From the NCBI RefSeq assembly GCF_028769735.1, contig NC_088171.1, positions 134,339,033-134,403,032 of the forward strand: a stretch of DNA of 64,000 bases. Reading direction: 5' to 3'. Positions 1 through 14,142 of the stretch are shown piece after piece. This DNA is from Zonotrichia leucophrys gambelii (lineage: Eukaryota > Chordata > Aves > Passeriformes > Passerellidae). Positions within the stretch are counted from its first letter, which is position 1. The number at the start of each line of letters is the position of its first letter. The notes beneath the pieces were generated by a model, which saw only the letters and a program-made list of their open reading frames with translations, was not told the origin of the DNA and ran no database searches. The position numbers and the translations under genes are program-made.

Positions 1-3000
1 GTGCTTCCCAAATGAGGAAGAAGTTATGGATTGCTTGACCATTTTTGCACTTGGGGAAAATATTTGCAATCTGCATTAACTTATTTAGGCAGACAGATTT
101 GATGTTAATTTTACTTGGACAGCAAAGTTTGGCAGGAATTTAATCTAAAAATATTTAAAATAATATTGTATTTTGTGAAGCTGCCTTCTACAGACTTTCG
201 TCTTCACTAAGGTATATTTGATTTCATATTTTTATTCCATCAGACTTAAAAGAAAAATATGCCTAAAATAGTTTAATGTTTTATTAAAATTGACCTACTC
301 TGATACGAGAGATAAATATACTGTGATTCTTCGGCTCTGATCTCCAAAGTAATTAAATTTTCCTGATTTTTTAAAAATCATTCTCTCTTAACAAATTTCC
401 CATCATTTTATTAGTTATAGTTAAGTATTTTCTTTATTACCAAAGTCCACAATATTATAATGAGGCTCCCTTATTTTGGAAATTATGGTATCATTTACAC
501 ATTTGGAAGAGTAAACAGAAGGAAGAACTGCATTGCACTTATTTGCAATATTGTTTTAAAACTTTTTGTTTAGTTGATTTTTTTTTGTCCTGAACAGTGA
601 GTACCTGAAGGCCAAACATATTCTTGGAGTCATTGGAACATTCTCTAAATACCATTTTGCTACCTCAATGAATTCACAGGAGACCAAAGAGAAAGTGGGC
701 ATTTCATTTTAGGTCCAACAGTGGTTTAGAGTAGTCATTATGTAGATGTCCCATAAAAAATTGTCTTTCATGTAAGGCTGCTGCATTTTGGACTAAAATA
801 TATTTTTGTTCCTACTGCTGAAGCCTTCTTCTGTCAGTGTTTTATGCTGTGAAAATAGGAAGAAGGGAAAAAATAATCTTTCAATAGATATCTCAACTAC
901 TATTTAGAACAATTTATGTTGTCCTACAGAACTCCAAACAGTTGAGTTTCCTATTATAAGGGTTACTTGTATTTCTGAAATGTCACAAATTCTGGATAAA
1001 CAAAACACCAATTTACAAGTATATTATTAGAGCATATATTACACAAATTTAACAACAATTATCTTTCTTGCCATGTGATTATTCAGACTTTGGGGCAATT
1101 ATTTGTTGAAGGAAGAGGTCTCATAATCAGACTTCTTGTTTTCAGATGTATCACAAGAATGGGAACTCTTTTAAAGCAAAGACAGCCATTTAATCCCAAG
1201 ACCTTTGTCCCAAATGCCAGTAGTAAATACGGAGGAAAATTCTTTTGCAGTACTGATGTTACTTAAGAGTCTTCACTATTGCTGCAGGACTTTGCACATC
1301 TGTAAAGGCACAGTATATGAAGATTTCATCCTGCATCCTGATGCACGTGGATCCTCTTTGTAGGGAAACAGCTTTTGCCCTAAATGCGGCACAGACCCAG
1401 TGTTCCCTCATGCATGGCTAGGTTGATGCGACCTGGCTCCCAGCAGGACAAGAGCAAGGCAGTGATCAGTCTGAAGGGGGCAAACCCACCTGCTTCATAA
1501 ACCAAGCTGCCCAGCACATGCACAAGTAGGACATATTTTCCCTTAGAACATTTGCCCTTTTACTTTTCATGCAAAAAGCAGCACAACCAGCCCCTTTTTC
1601 AGTGTGGTTCAATGGCTTTTAAGGCAGGATATGAGAACATCTACATGTTGTGGCCTGGCAGACTCCCATCTTTATATTTTTTTTTAAGGAGATTTTTCAA
1701 CTTTTCTAGCCAATGTAATACACTTACCAGTTTTCCTAGATCTGGACACCTGCAATGCTTCTGCTTCTGACAACTCCACAGTTTCGTTTCCCAAGTCAGG
1801 TGATTCTGCTGGCAGAGGGAATGGACTTGTCACAATGATGAACAGCACTCTTTTATCTACCACAGTGGTCCTGGGTGGTGCACTGCCAGCAGCCACTAAA
1901 GATCTTCCTCAGGAAAACACGAACTGCTGGAGCAGATTGGCACAGGCACTGCTCACCACCTTGCTGGTAGAGGGGGGCAGGTTCCTGCCGTGGCTTTGGC
2001 CAGCCTGGCTGCACTTCTGGTAATGGTAATTACAGAGCAGCAGGCTGGTAAGAGAGGTCAAATATACTACTCAAAAAATTGAGAACTATAAGAAAGATAT
2101 TTATAAAAACTGACAATGAGGTGGTGCCTGGAATGGAAGAGTAAAACTGTAGGTCTGACTTTTGATAGCTCACATTTATTAAAAAAATTGCTCTTTTTGC
2201 ACAGCTGTGAATTAGAAGTTCTCTCCAGTCTGCCCTGAAACAGTTTTTGGGTTGATTTTCTGACTGTGCTGGGTCATGCTGTAGTTTTAGATTTCTTCTG
2301 AAAATAAGAAGCAACCCAATAAGAGAACTTTATACCTTGAAGAGGAGCTGAAGCTGGAGCTGGAAGAGCTGGAAGGTCATACTATCAGAGGTTGTGAGCC
2401 TCACAAGGTGACCTGTTTGAAAAGCTGGTTGAAGAAGGTCAATTTAAATGGACATTTGTGATGAGAGGGGGCTTGCAAAGCCCTGGCATCAGAAAGGAGT
2501 AGACACATATGCGAAGGGTCAGGGATTTGCTTGTGAGGCCGTGAGGAAAGTGAAATCTTGGATTCAGAATGTAGAAACGATGAAGCCAAGAGATATGTGA
2601 AGGTGGGATGCTGCAGAGGAAGGAAAAAAATCAAGTATAAGCAAATTGAAGAGGGTTTGGCCAGTTGTTTATTAACACTTAACCCTTGTTTATTGATGCC
2701 TGATAGATTACACTTACAAAGACAAACATTAAGACAAATGTCAAAGACAGCAATAAATTTCCAACCAAATTTGAAGCTAGAGTATGGTTTGCATTGCTGA
2801 ATTAGGAACTGAAGGCAAGATCCTTAATTATAATTTTTTTTTGGTGCAGTATGAGAAACATTTGCTGCAACAGCTTACCTCCACAGAACAACTGGATAAA
2901 CCCAGAACCAGGAAAATCTTCTTCTTGTTCCAATTTTTATTTCAGGACTACGTTCCCTGTTTTTTCTGTGCTATAATTCCATCTAGTTTTCTACATTTGC

Positions 3001-6000
3001 TATCAATTGGGAAGCAATGACGCCCTGACACTTCATTGGCAGACTAGTTAGCTGAGGAGAAATAAAATTTTATTCCAGCTGTAGGCATAAGTCTTCTCTG
3101 TATTCTCCTACCACCACCACTTTAAATTCCTTGATGTTTATTAATGTTCTCTACTTTGCCATAAGCTATTTGAAAATATACTAAATAATATATTGCTTTT
3201 TTATATATAAAGTAATTTACATTCATGATTTCCAGCAGAGCTATAATGCCATGGTATTTTTTCAAAAATATAGACACAGGATTCTAACATATTTGCAGGG
3301 GTGATGTGAAGTAGCCTCATATGCTGTCCCTCAGTGTTGTCTGCTTAATGCCGCTACTCAGAAAGACAAGCTTTCACAGTGGGGCATATGAAAAGTCCTA
3401 GGATTTAAATATAGCTTAAGACTTTCAGTGAAAACTACAATACAATAGAGTCAGTAAATACTTTTTTTCCAAACCAAGACAACACATATTTACACATTTT
3501 GTGTGAATATTGTAAGTACCAAATGAGTAAGGAAGAAAAAATAATTGCTTTATAACCAACAAAAAAAATAAAATTACTGTGACAGAGATTTAAATAAATG
3601 CAATTCCACACCTGAAGGCCCACGTCTCTTTTGACAGTTCAGTTAACCTTAAGCAACATAGGTGTAATTTGTGATATTTATAAAGCCCAGCAAAAGGAAC
3701 AGAACTTCCAACATGAGAAATGTTGATAAATGTTTGCAAAGTCCAGACCAAATCTAATCCTCTGGATTCTGCTCTGTAGGTTTGTAAGCACTTAACACCT
3801 CACATCAATAAAACGCATGAGATAGTTTGCACACTAATACACAGTTTTTGCTTTAGGTGAGATTTAATTGCATTCTGCTGCATTTTTTAATTGAGTAGGG
3901 TCAGCAAAAGAGAAAACACAACTAAAAATGTGCTGTATGTGTGTTCAGACTTTAATCTTTTTTTTTTCTACAGCACATCAAGTAAAATCCTCTGTTAGAA
4001 TGATCACTAAATTGATTGACATTAAGTGTTATACCTGACCAAGACATACCAAATAATTACTATTCTAATAAATTTCAAGACACAGTTTTTAAAAACAATT
4101 TCTTGCTTTACATTGTTTTTAGTACCAATTTAGATTCAGAAACTAACACTTTTACTTTTAGTGCAATTTCAGGAGTATGAAAAATGACTGCTGGGTATGC
4201 CCAGCTATTTTTTTTCCTCTCCTGTACTGCATACCTGCGTGTCTACATCACAGGTGAGGTGTGCCAGAATGCATGTTCTTTATCTTCCACACCTAGAGCA
4301 GCAATCTGTCATGAACACTAAGGAGACAACAGGAATATTGCAATGCTAACAAACAATATAAGAGAAAAATGCAGTATTTGTGCCCTTTCACAGCTTCTCT
4401 ACCTTTTCGTTACTAGTTTTATTGCTAACTGAGAAGTTAGGCATGTCTCCAGGCTGTAAAAAAGAACAGATTTAAATATTTCCAGTGCCATTGACTTGGC
4501 AGGGGAAAATCCCTAGAATTGTTTATAGAAACAAAGAAAATGACTTTAATATACTACTTTGTTAATACAAGTTTAATAACACAAATAATGACACCATATG
4601 TGGGTCACTGTAGTTTGTTTTTTTTTTTATTTTTCTTCCTGTATTGCTGTCCATTCTGTATTTTGTATGCCTAACCATGAAAAATAATTTTTAAATTTTT
4701 TTGATCTGTATTAAGACTTTGTAGGGTCATGCTTGATTTAACACAATTTATTGTGACTCTTCCTGCTGAGTTTAATCATAGCAAGATGCAGATTTCTTTC
4801 TGCTCACTGTAAAATTCAGCACAGCCAGACTTCTCCCAGGCTTTGCACATCTGTTTTGCTAATCTATATTCTGCAGAATGACAAATACAAGCCATGTAAG
4901 TCATACATTTTGCTGACTCCAGTGAATATACGCGAAACACCTGAAGTACTGCATGACAGACAAAAGTCAAAGGAGTTTTTAAAGCCTAGGATGGTATTGG
5001 TTCTATAATTGTTTGTATGCTAATGATTGCCAGCCTCTGAAGACTTGAAAGAAGCTAAAGAGATTTATTCAGGTCCCTGCAGGATTAGATACCCAGCCAG
5101 ATCCTCATTGCTATTATTCTGTTCTCTGGAAGCACTAACAGCAGTTCAGTGGGGCTGCTCACAACTTGGTGGGAGATGTATTAGCCCTTAGAGCTAAACT
5201 TTTTCTGTAGCACTTTGCAAAAACACAGGACTTTGTTTAAATTTTGATACTGGGCAGACTAACACAGAAATAGCTTGGGGGATCATGCAGCAACCAGGAA
5301 TTTATAGCAGAATGGGCCTTGTCCACCACTTCATTGAAATTTCATAACACCTCATTTCAATTTTCTCAATGGATTTGTTTCAAATATAGTAAATTTCCTC
5401 TTGTAATATTCAGGGCTATACATATCTCCATGCTTCATCTTCAGTTTGAATTAAATTGAATGAAATATTAAGATAAATGAAATCTGCTTTGTCATGTGAA
5501 CTGTGAAAAATATCTGAATGGGGAGCAAAACAAAACCCAAAATCTTTCAACCATATACAAAAACTCTTCAAAAACTTCAGATTTTTTTTTTTTCTTTCTT
5601 TTTTCTTTTCCATATTTACTTGTTCATTTGCTTCATTATTATTCTCTATGGGTTTGGGATGTCCATTTGGGTAGTTCGTCATGTCAATCACTGAGTTTGT
5701 AACTTCTGTAAAAATTAGAAGATTTGTTATGTGGGACCTCTCTTAAGAATGATTTCAGACTAAACATCTGTCCAGCTTCTTCCATAGAAAGATAACAGAT
5801 GAAGACAACGAAAGTGGAGAAATTATTATTGAAGTATTTTAATAGTTTGCAATGTCTTTTATTACTCTTCTGTATTACTTTAAAAAATGCAGCAGCACCA
5901 GCTAAATGAAACTGAATTATTTAGGCTAATTTATAGAATTTCTACACTATACTGCTAACAAACACTGAGAACAATTTATATAACCTCCTTGATTCCATCC

Positions 6001-7559
6001 CCCACTTTATTAATCTCTTTACATCCTCAATAGGTCTTATGGGCCTGAGGGGTTTTCAGATTAAAGATTAGTGGGTGTTTTATCTACAGGTTTTCTGGAA
6101 ATGAATAATTAAAACCAATATGCTCACGTGATTGTAGCTTTCCATTATTACTTCATGCACATTAATTTTTCTTCTGTTTACCTTGTGCAATCTGCATCTC
6201 TTGGGTTTCATTTAAGCCTGAAGGTGTTAAGTAACATATGTTTTTTCCTCTAGTATTATCAGCATCTATTAATTATCTACGCACTTGCTGATACACACCG
6301 TGTCCTCTCCTTCCCACATATACACAGAGACACATGCTAAATTTCTTAAAATAGCTTGTTTCAGCTTTTCAGTGACAGATGCCTTTCATGTAGTACCCTA
6401 TGATCACTCTCTTCCTTACAACTAAAAAACCATTGGGTTCCTTGTTCAAAATTACATAGGTCCTACAGTTTAGAGGAGGCTTCTTTTAAGCACTACTCTT
6501 ATAGTGTAAAGGAAACTAAAATACGAGCTTTGTAAATCTATCCTCAAAAATATGAAGTGTAGTGCCTCTAGCCTATGCCTGTGAGTAACTAAATGTTGAG
6601 AATACTCTCTGGGCCAACTGAAAAATATAGCATGGCAAAATAAAAATCTTGATTAGTCAATCCTTTTAAGCTATTTAGGAACTGAAACAATGATTCTGGT
6701 TGTTTAGTCTGCTGAAACTTAAGCAAAATGGGAACTTTTTATCCAGTATTGCCTAAAGAGACTGTACATTTTGCACAGAGTTCAGAATTACCTTAGGAAA
6801 TTTATGATTTTGTCCAAATTATTATTTGAAAAATCAAAATTCTGCATTTGAGAATGTTTAAACTCAAACAAAACAATTTTATTTTCTTAAAATAAATTAC
6901 AGCATCCCCTCTGAGTTCACAGACAATTTATTCTTGGCTGAATTGTGGGTCACTTGTGGTTTGGATGGTTCATCTCTCCGTTGTGGATCTAGCCACGTGC
7001 ACCTCCCTCTTCCCTTGTGCTCAGCTGATGTGATGTGTGAAAGGTATGGGAGAATTGTGCGCCATAGATTTCATGGAGAACAACTGATGAGTAAACAACA
7101 AATTATTGGAGAAGAGTTAAATGATAAATTAACCTAAAATAATCTTTGCTAATATCCAACAGAAAACTAAACAACCAAAATTATTATTTCAATTCCTAAA
7201 TGGCTGAATTAGCCTTTACAGGAAGAAAAGCAATGAGATGTTTCAGAGAATGATTTTGGGACATCTCTGGTTTTCATCATTATTAGAATAGAAACAAGTG
7301 GCAAAAATTCCATGCAGTAAGGATTCTCATTTTTTGTATTCCCTGATGTTGATTTTTTTCATATATTTAAAATTATTATTTCAAAAGGAAAATATAAAAA
7401 TAAGTCTGTTTCTAAAACTAGGTTATTTCATTACATTTCACATAAAATATGTTTTTACTTCCCAGTAAAATATTCATTGTAGTTTTTAAGGAAATTGAGC
7501 TATCAGGAAATATGTATGACAAATGCCTGTAAGTTATGTGCAAATGTAATGTAAACTGG
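1..7559. other. AT-rich intergenic or intronic DNA, no gene found
   Basis: Unique-looking AT-rich sequence. Only short frames of up to about 94 codons occur on either strand, with low-complexity or Phe/Leu/Ser-rich translations, and none resembles a known domain. Roughly 1330-2040 is richer in G and C and may be an old, unrecognisable repeat. Homopolymer runs (for example T near 5581) are common. No splice-bounded exon could be supported. Confidence 0.6.
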
Positions 7560-7622
7560 GGGGTTTGAACAAGGTGAACTTAAGGTCCTTTCCAGACGAA
7601 GACATTTTATGACGCTGTGATT
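7560..7622 (+). repeat. CR1 LINE 3' tail
   Basis: A short stretch reading like the terminal part of avian CR1: GGGTTTGAACAAGGTGAAC, then a degenerate version of the AGGTCCCTTCCAACC segment, ending in TTTTATGACGCTGTGATT, a worn form of the terminal octamer repeats. The orientation is plus because the octamer end lies to the right. It is 5'-truncated, as most CR1 copies are, and clearly old. Confidence 0.6.
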
Positions 7623-9449
7623 AATTAATTGTATTGTAAATACACTATTAGCAATATTGATATTTAGACAAGGAAAAAAGTTCAGTACTGACTTCTCTTG
7701 AGTAACCTATATAATGTTAATTTTTTTCTTACAGTTTAAAAGAAAATGCTGCCCTAATTAGTGGTAGTCAAATATTATATCATCTAAAAATTGGTTCCTT
7801 TTGACTAACCATCTAAATTACTTTGCACTTATTTGAAATTTTTATGAAAATGACAAGAAAGACTTGCAAGATATGGTTTGTGGTTTTGTTTCTTTTTTTC
7901 CTTCACTGACAGTTAGAGAAGGATTCTTACTTGTGGTGCTTTTAGAAATAACACAGTCTTTTCATTTGTGATGAAAGAAAAAGAGGGAAAAAAGCACACA
8001 CACAACACAAAACCTCTAAAAGCAAAATAAAACAAAAGAAATCATTACTGAAGTTCAAGGCTCCCATGTCCAGCATGTGAGTGCCTTCATTCCATTTTCA
8101 GTTAAGCACATTGTAGAGAATTTGGAAAGGCTTTGAAGTTTGTTTCAAGATTATGTTTTGGGTGCTGGTTTGAATCACGGTACTTACAAACTTTGTTGTA
8201 AAGGTTTATAATATTTGGGGAGTAGATTTTACATCTAAAGGCTTCAAAATTCCTTGATGTCAAGTTGTACCAAGAGGAAATAAATTTCATCCATTTTATC
8301 CATCTCACAATTTAAAAATTGTGCTTATCTTCCCAGGATGTTTCTAAGCAAGCCACAGGAGTGAGGATGTTGAGAATTAACTTGGTTTGAACCAGGTAAA
8401 AACCCCCAAATCTTTATTCACACATGTCTCTGGAGATGGGAAAAGAAATTCAGAGCTGGACAATATTTTCAGAGTAATCCCATATGAGAATGGTGTGCCT
8501 GTAACTATCTGTCCTGCTAACACTTTCCTTGAAATTCTGGAATCTGTGGAACAGCCACCAACCTCTTTGCTTCTAGTCTAACAAATTATGAATCCAAAGA
8601 AGTCAATAAAATGTGAGACCATATAATCTCACCCATATATAAGTAATGCAAACTATGTAGATGGATTAAACCTAGTTCCATGAAAGACCTAAGTGTATCT
8701 AAGTGTCAATTCTATATCAGAAGGAATCCTTAACTTTTTAGGTTATCAAAAGAGCTCTTGGTGAGTTGGGACCTGGCTGGTAACAATATACAAGGGCCAA
8801 ACCTCAGCTGGTGTGAGTTGATAAAGTTCTGTGGAAATTACTTTACACCATCACTGACTTGCCCTGATGCTCTTGTTCAATGTGTCCAATGAGACTGTAC
8901 AATGCAACCCTGATAAATCTGATAATTCAGCATCTCCTGAAATAGACTGGAAAATAAATCAGTGTAGTTATTTAATTTTGAAGTAGAAATACAATTCAAT
9001 GGAAATACAGGCATCAGCTTGCTAGTGATCAGAATCATTGGACATTAAAAATTCACTTGAAGTTAGCAATAGTTTCACAATATGGTAGTGAGGTTATTGC
9101 TAAGGTTTTGTTCTTTTATGTTAATACTGACTCCATTTTTATAGTAGCAATGCAGCATGTCTCTTTAAAACTTTTTTGCTAAAGCTGAGATATGACTGAA
9201 GAAAAAATCCAATATTTCTCTGCCTGAAGAAATAGAATATCTGTTTCGCTCTACACCAATGTTTTAACACATGAAAACATATGTATTTGAAGAATGGGTT
9301 TATTCTGAATGAAGTTCAAAAGGCAGTCTGTATGACTTGTGTAACTATTTATCTAACAAAAATGAATGGTTTTCTGTTGGCAGACAGAGATTGGCAAAGG
9401 TGGATATACCAATAGATAATTAATACTGTGAAGGTATCTTTAAAAATCA
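7623..9449. other. AT-rich sequence, no gene found
   Basis: No frame longer than about 80 codons, no recognisable domain and no clear repeat. A CA-rich patch lies around 7990-8015. Confidence 0.55.
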
Positions 9450-10810
9450 TAAAATAGCTTGGGTTGAAAGAGACATTTGAGAATCATCTAGTCCAAGATG
9501 CACGGCAGTAAGCAGGGACATATTTCACTAGACCAGATTATTTCAAGCACCATCCAATTTGGCCTTGAACACCTTCAATGATGGGGCCTTGAACACCTTC
9601 TCTAGGAAACCTGTTCCCATGCATCACCATCATCCTAAAAAAAAAAGTATTTTTTATGTTCAATCTAAAGTTATTGTCCTTCATTTTAAATTCAATGTCT
9701 TTTTTGTGGTCACTATAGGCTTTAGTAAGAGGCTTAAAAATTATTTGTCTGTCTTTTGTTGAAACCCCTGCACACATTTAAAGGCTGCAGCAGTCTTGGA
9801 GAGCCTTGTCTTCTCCAGACTGAAAAACCTCACCTCTCTCAGCCTTTCCGCATGGAAGAAGGATTCTAGCTTGTGACCATTTTTGTGTCAGTCTCTGGAC
9901 CCACTGTGACAGCTCCATGTCTTTCCTTTGCTGTGGGCCCCAGACATAAATGCACTACTCCAGATGTGGTTCACAAGTGCAGAGTAGAGCAGGAGAATCA
10001 GCTCCCTCACTGTGCTGGCCCATTCACTTTTGATGCAGCCCAGGGTAGGGTTGGCTTTCTGGACTGTGAGTGTACATTGTCAGGTTTTATCTAATCTTTC
10101 ATTCACTGACACATCCAAGTCCTTCTCTGCAGGCCTGCTCTCTAGTAATTAATCCCTCAGCCTGTATGATTCTGGGGATTGCCCTGACCCAGGTGCAGGA
10201 CTATGCACTTGGACTTGTTGAAACTCATGGTGTTCAGAGGAGTTCATCACTCTTTAAACTTGTCAGGATCTTTCTGGATCTGATATCCATTCCCTCTAGG
10301 AAATCAGCTTCACCATTCAGCTTGATGTTGCCTTCAAACTTGCTAAGGGTGCACTCAATCCCATTTTTAGCTATTAAATAACGTATGTCCCAGTACATAC
10401 CTTTGAAGAACACTGCTGGTTATTGATTTCCATTAGGAAATTGAGCTGTTGACTATAATTCTTTGTGTGCAACTATCCAGCTCTCTGTCAAACACATTTC
10501 TCTCCAATTTAGTGGCCAGAATGCTGTGGGACACTGTATCAGAAGTCTAGTCAGATGACATCCATAGCTGTTTCCTTGTCTGTGGATGCAATCACTTCAT
10601 TGTAAAAGGCTACTAAATTAGTCAGCTATGGTTTGCCCTTGTTGAAGCCTTGTTGAATGTCTCAAATCACCTCTCTGTCCTTCATGCATTTAGACATGTT
10701 TTCTAAGGCATCTTCTTGGAGCACATCTAGCAATATGTGTTCCAACTTCCTACTGGGCATAGAAAGTGAGACTGACTGGTTGTTAGTTCTCACTGTCCTT
10801 CCTTTTACCA
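9450..10810 (-). mobile_element. CR1 LINE, 3' part, minus strand, decayed
   Basis: The plus strand reads as the reverse complement of an avian CR1. It begins with the tail (TTGGGTTGAAAGAGACATTT, near 9456), passes through the 3' untranslated segment (GGCCTTGAACACCTTC) and continues into antisense reverse-transcriptase sequence, for example CAAACTTGCTAAGGGTGCAC near 10336 and TTGCCCTTGTTGAAGCCTTG near 10633. The CR1 3' end is therefore at the left and the 5' truncation at about 10810, where similarity fades. CR1 encodes an endonuclease and reverse transcriptase used for target-primed insertion. This copy has many indels and no intact frame. The short plus-strand frames inside it are antisense shadows. 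The right-hand limit is approximate. Confidence 0.85.
9561..9600. repeat. short tandem duplication inside CR1
   Basis: The 16-mer GGCCTTGAACACCTTC occurs at 9561-9576 and again at 9585-9600, a 24-bp period. CR1 carries this segment once, so this is a local duplication in this copy. Confidence 0.8.
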
Positions 10811-13800
10811 TTTTGTGCCATTCTGTGATTACCTTGACTACTAATTGACGTGTCTCATTACAATATTTCTTGTCTAAGATGAAATGCAGAGACCAGTCAC
10901 AGCTGAACTGAAGATAATTTTTTTGGCTTTATCTGACTCTTTTATAGCCACAGAAGGGATGTACTGATAGTAGAACTCCTAAATACTGCTGAACACATTT
11001 TCTCCAATAAGAAAAAACATTAGCCACCCTCTTGGCAGAGACAGAGGAAGAGATCAGACAGCTGAAAAGTTATTAAGTTTGAATGATCATTACTTGCTCA
11101 TATTTCATATCTGGGGAGAGTGAAAATGTGCATATTTATTCTTCACATGAACTTGCTCACACACCGGCACACATTTGCTGTTTAAAAGCATTGGTTTCAC
11201 AAGACTGAGAACAGTTATGAGAAAGAACAGGGACATAAAAAGACTGCAGCAAATGTCTGTTTGACAGTGGCTTGCTGCATATTTCAACCTCAGTTCTTAA
11301 ATGGAAAAAATGATGCTACATTGGGAAAAAAAAAAATAATCTTTTGACAGGATGTTTAACGACTTGCAAGAAGAAACTCGAAAACAAATGGTATAGTAGA
11401 GGTGATATGAGACTGTTTTTGATACTTCACTTGTTTAGCTAAAAAAGTGCAAATGACAGAAACACCAGGGAGCTCAGTATAATTATAGTATTATACAGTA
11501 TAATATGCATCTGATATCCAAACCTGTTCAGAAATAGTGAGGTCATACAATCTGCATGCATTTTGAGCATATTATCTCAGGATAGGTGTTGCTGTTATAC
11601 AACTCAAGGTAGTGAGGAAGGTGCCAGATTGGATGTAGCCAGGGCAAATATTCCTGAATATTTCATACATATACTTTCAGCAGCAGGTCTGCTCAGAAAC
11701 ACATCTTGATTTGAGATTTTGCACAAAATCTTTAGTTAAACAACTGCTAGTTTAACAAAGAGGAAGATAAGGGATGGTTTAGAGTCTGAAAATACCTGTT
11801 TAGTGAAAAATACTTGAAATTATTCTATAAAAATTCAGAAAAAAAATATATAACTTATGGTGGCTGAAATGTGCAGGAAGATAAATGCAGACACAGGACA
11901 TCTTGTTTTGCTTGTTTGTTTGTTTTGCTCAACAGCACAATTACCTCCAGAACAGCTTCCTAAAGTGACTCGGTGAGTGACCGAGTAGCGAAAACTCAGT
12001 GCTTTACAAAAGTATGTCTTGCATCAAATGAGAATTAATTCAATGGTGTGATACTGTGTGCATTACAAGAAGCTGAAACAACAATTTTTTCTGACTTTAT
12101 ATTATCTGAATCTGTTCTACCTTGCACATACAGCAGCAAATCCTTTCATCATCAACTTAGAGTATTCCACTTGTTTGGTGTCTTAAATTGTATATTACAA
12201 AATAAAATCATCAAAAGACACCAATGATATGGAAAAGGGATGGCTTGTTATGTGCCAAGAGACATAATGTGACAACACAGCTTTATAACACCTTTTGTTT
12301 AATTTTCTGATTTCAAACAACAGTGTAGCATTTTTATAAAACAGAAAGTATCATATAAAACAGTCTGGTTAATCTAAAATACACCATATACATTACTCCA
12401 TTTTATCCATATAGCCTGCTATGTTATATACTTTACAGCATATATTGTTAAATTGCCATTTTTGCTGCAATTCATTCTGAAAATATGATTACAAAATCAA
12501 GAATATGTGAGTCTGCAGGGATTCATATTGAAATCCCATGTAGGCAAACAAACATCCAACCCTCACATGCCTTCATTTGTTATCTTAGATTTGCCTATGC
12601 AATAATTTTTTGCTTAAGAAATTGAGGACCTGTCAGTGACAGGTCATGAAATCAGATGAAACTTGGAGTTGAATACTCTTTCATGAGTAGCCCAGATGCA
12701 GAATTTAATAGAGGTTCCTGTGATCAGAAATTCTGCTCAAATTAAATCCTGCTCTCCCAACTTTTTCTCTTTTTAGTCCTTAGAACACTCTTCCCTGAAC
12801 AATACAGACTGTAGGCTTTCTTGGTACTATCTCTGTGTTTGCAGACACTTAGTGATGTAACCTCCCATAGGCTGCATTCTGTCACCCCTTCCAGAAGGAC
12901 CCATTTGTAAACAAAGCCCAGACTTCAAATTGTCCAAAGGTCTTGTTAACATATTTGCTGTTCCTCTCCAAAGAACCCTCTGCCTATAGGACTTGCAGCA
13001 CTTTGAATTTAGCTGCAGATTTTGTAAATATCTATCTTTATAGATTCTGTCTCAATCAGATGGAGAAAGATTTTTGTATCTGGCTTGTTCATACCCAGAA
13101 GGACCTGTTAGAGTGCTGAGACATGCTTGTTTTAATGTCTACCACAGACAGACTGTCTGCTCTTACAGAGCTAACGCACTTTTTATTACATTACACTTAA
13201 GCAGATATTCTCTGCACAGGAACAAAATACCTCCATGAATTCCCACTGAAGGATATCTTCCTTTGCACAGGAAGGAAAGGCATGTGCCTATTCCTTAGAA
13301 AGAGCAGCTGCTTTACCATTTAAAACTGAAGTGAGGGAATGAGATTGCTAAGTTCACTGTATATGAGGAAAAAGGCTCACGTCAGTCACTGTTTAGGTCT
13401 CTGCAGATTTTTTACTCCTAAACAGTGTGGTTTGTGTTAAAAGCCAGCTAAAGAATGTCACAAGAAGGAATACACCCAAAATTTCTCACCTCACCCACGG
13501 TTGTTGTCCCCACAGACACAGCCCTGACCTAACAGGAGTCACAGTGGTATCTAGGGACAGGGAACAACTACAGGAGGTTGTTGCTTTTCCCAATATTTTT
13601 TGCTTTACATGCTGTCCTTTCAGCAACATTAAATGATATATCAAGGCCATTTAAAAGCATAGGTACACAGAGTAAGAATTTGGGATGCCATCTTAAAATG
13701 ACTGTAATGAAAACCAATTGCTATAATGAAGTAAATTTATGTGTGGTTTATTGTTTATCTCTGTGTAATTTAATTGCACACAAAAAGTGGATCTGTGTTA

Positions 13801-14083
13801 TGTGACTGTGCTGTGCCTGAGGGTCCCCAGGGAGTTAAATTTTTAACATATGATGAAATTACAATGAGCCAATGCTGCATTGTCTAAGAAAGCTCTTTTC
13901 ATGAAAATAATGCTTCAGATACCATTATCATCTCAGCAGCAGGTCACAAGAGGACTATTATTGTTTCATAGGATTTTATTTTTCAGGCAGTTAAAGCAAA
14001 AAATTAAACAGAGGTGTTATTGGTTTTGTTTGTGCTGGGCTTTTTTGTTTTGGCATGAAAAATAAATTCTCATTTGATTTACT
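10811..14083. other. AT-rich sequence, no gene found
   Basis: No supported gene or clear transposable element. It contains a poly-A run near 11324 and the palindrome at 12627-12645 listed separately. The GC-richer piece around 12770-13000 shows no coding continuity. Confidence 0.55.
12627..12645. repeat. 19-bp palindrome
   Basis: GACCTGTCA-G-TGACAGGTC is a perfect inverted repeat with 9-bp arms around one central base. It contains two TGACAG-type cores in opposite orientation and two AGGTCA-like half-sites. Whether any protein binds here cannot be told from one copy. Confidence 0.7.
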
Positions 14084-14142
14084 TATATATACATATATGT
14101 GTGTATATACAGACACACACACACACACATACATATATATAT
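14084..14142. repeat. compound TA/TG/CA microsatellite
   Basis: Alternating purine-pyrimidine run: TATATACATATATG, GTGTATATAC, then about ten CA units and a closing ATATATAT. Likely length-polymorphic. Nothing suggests a gene here. Confidence 0.9.
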
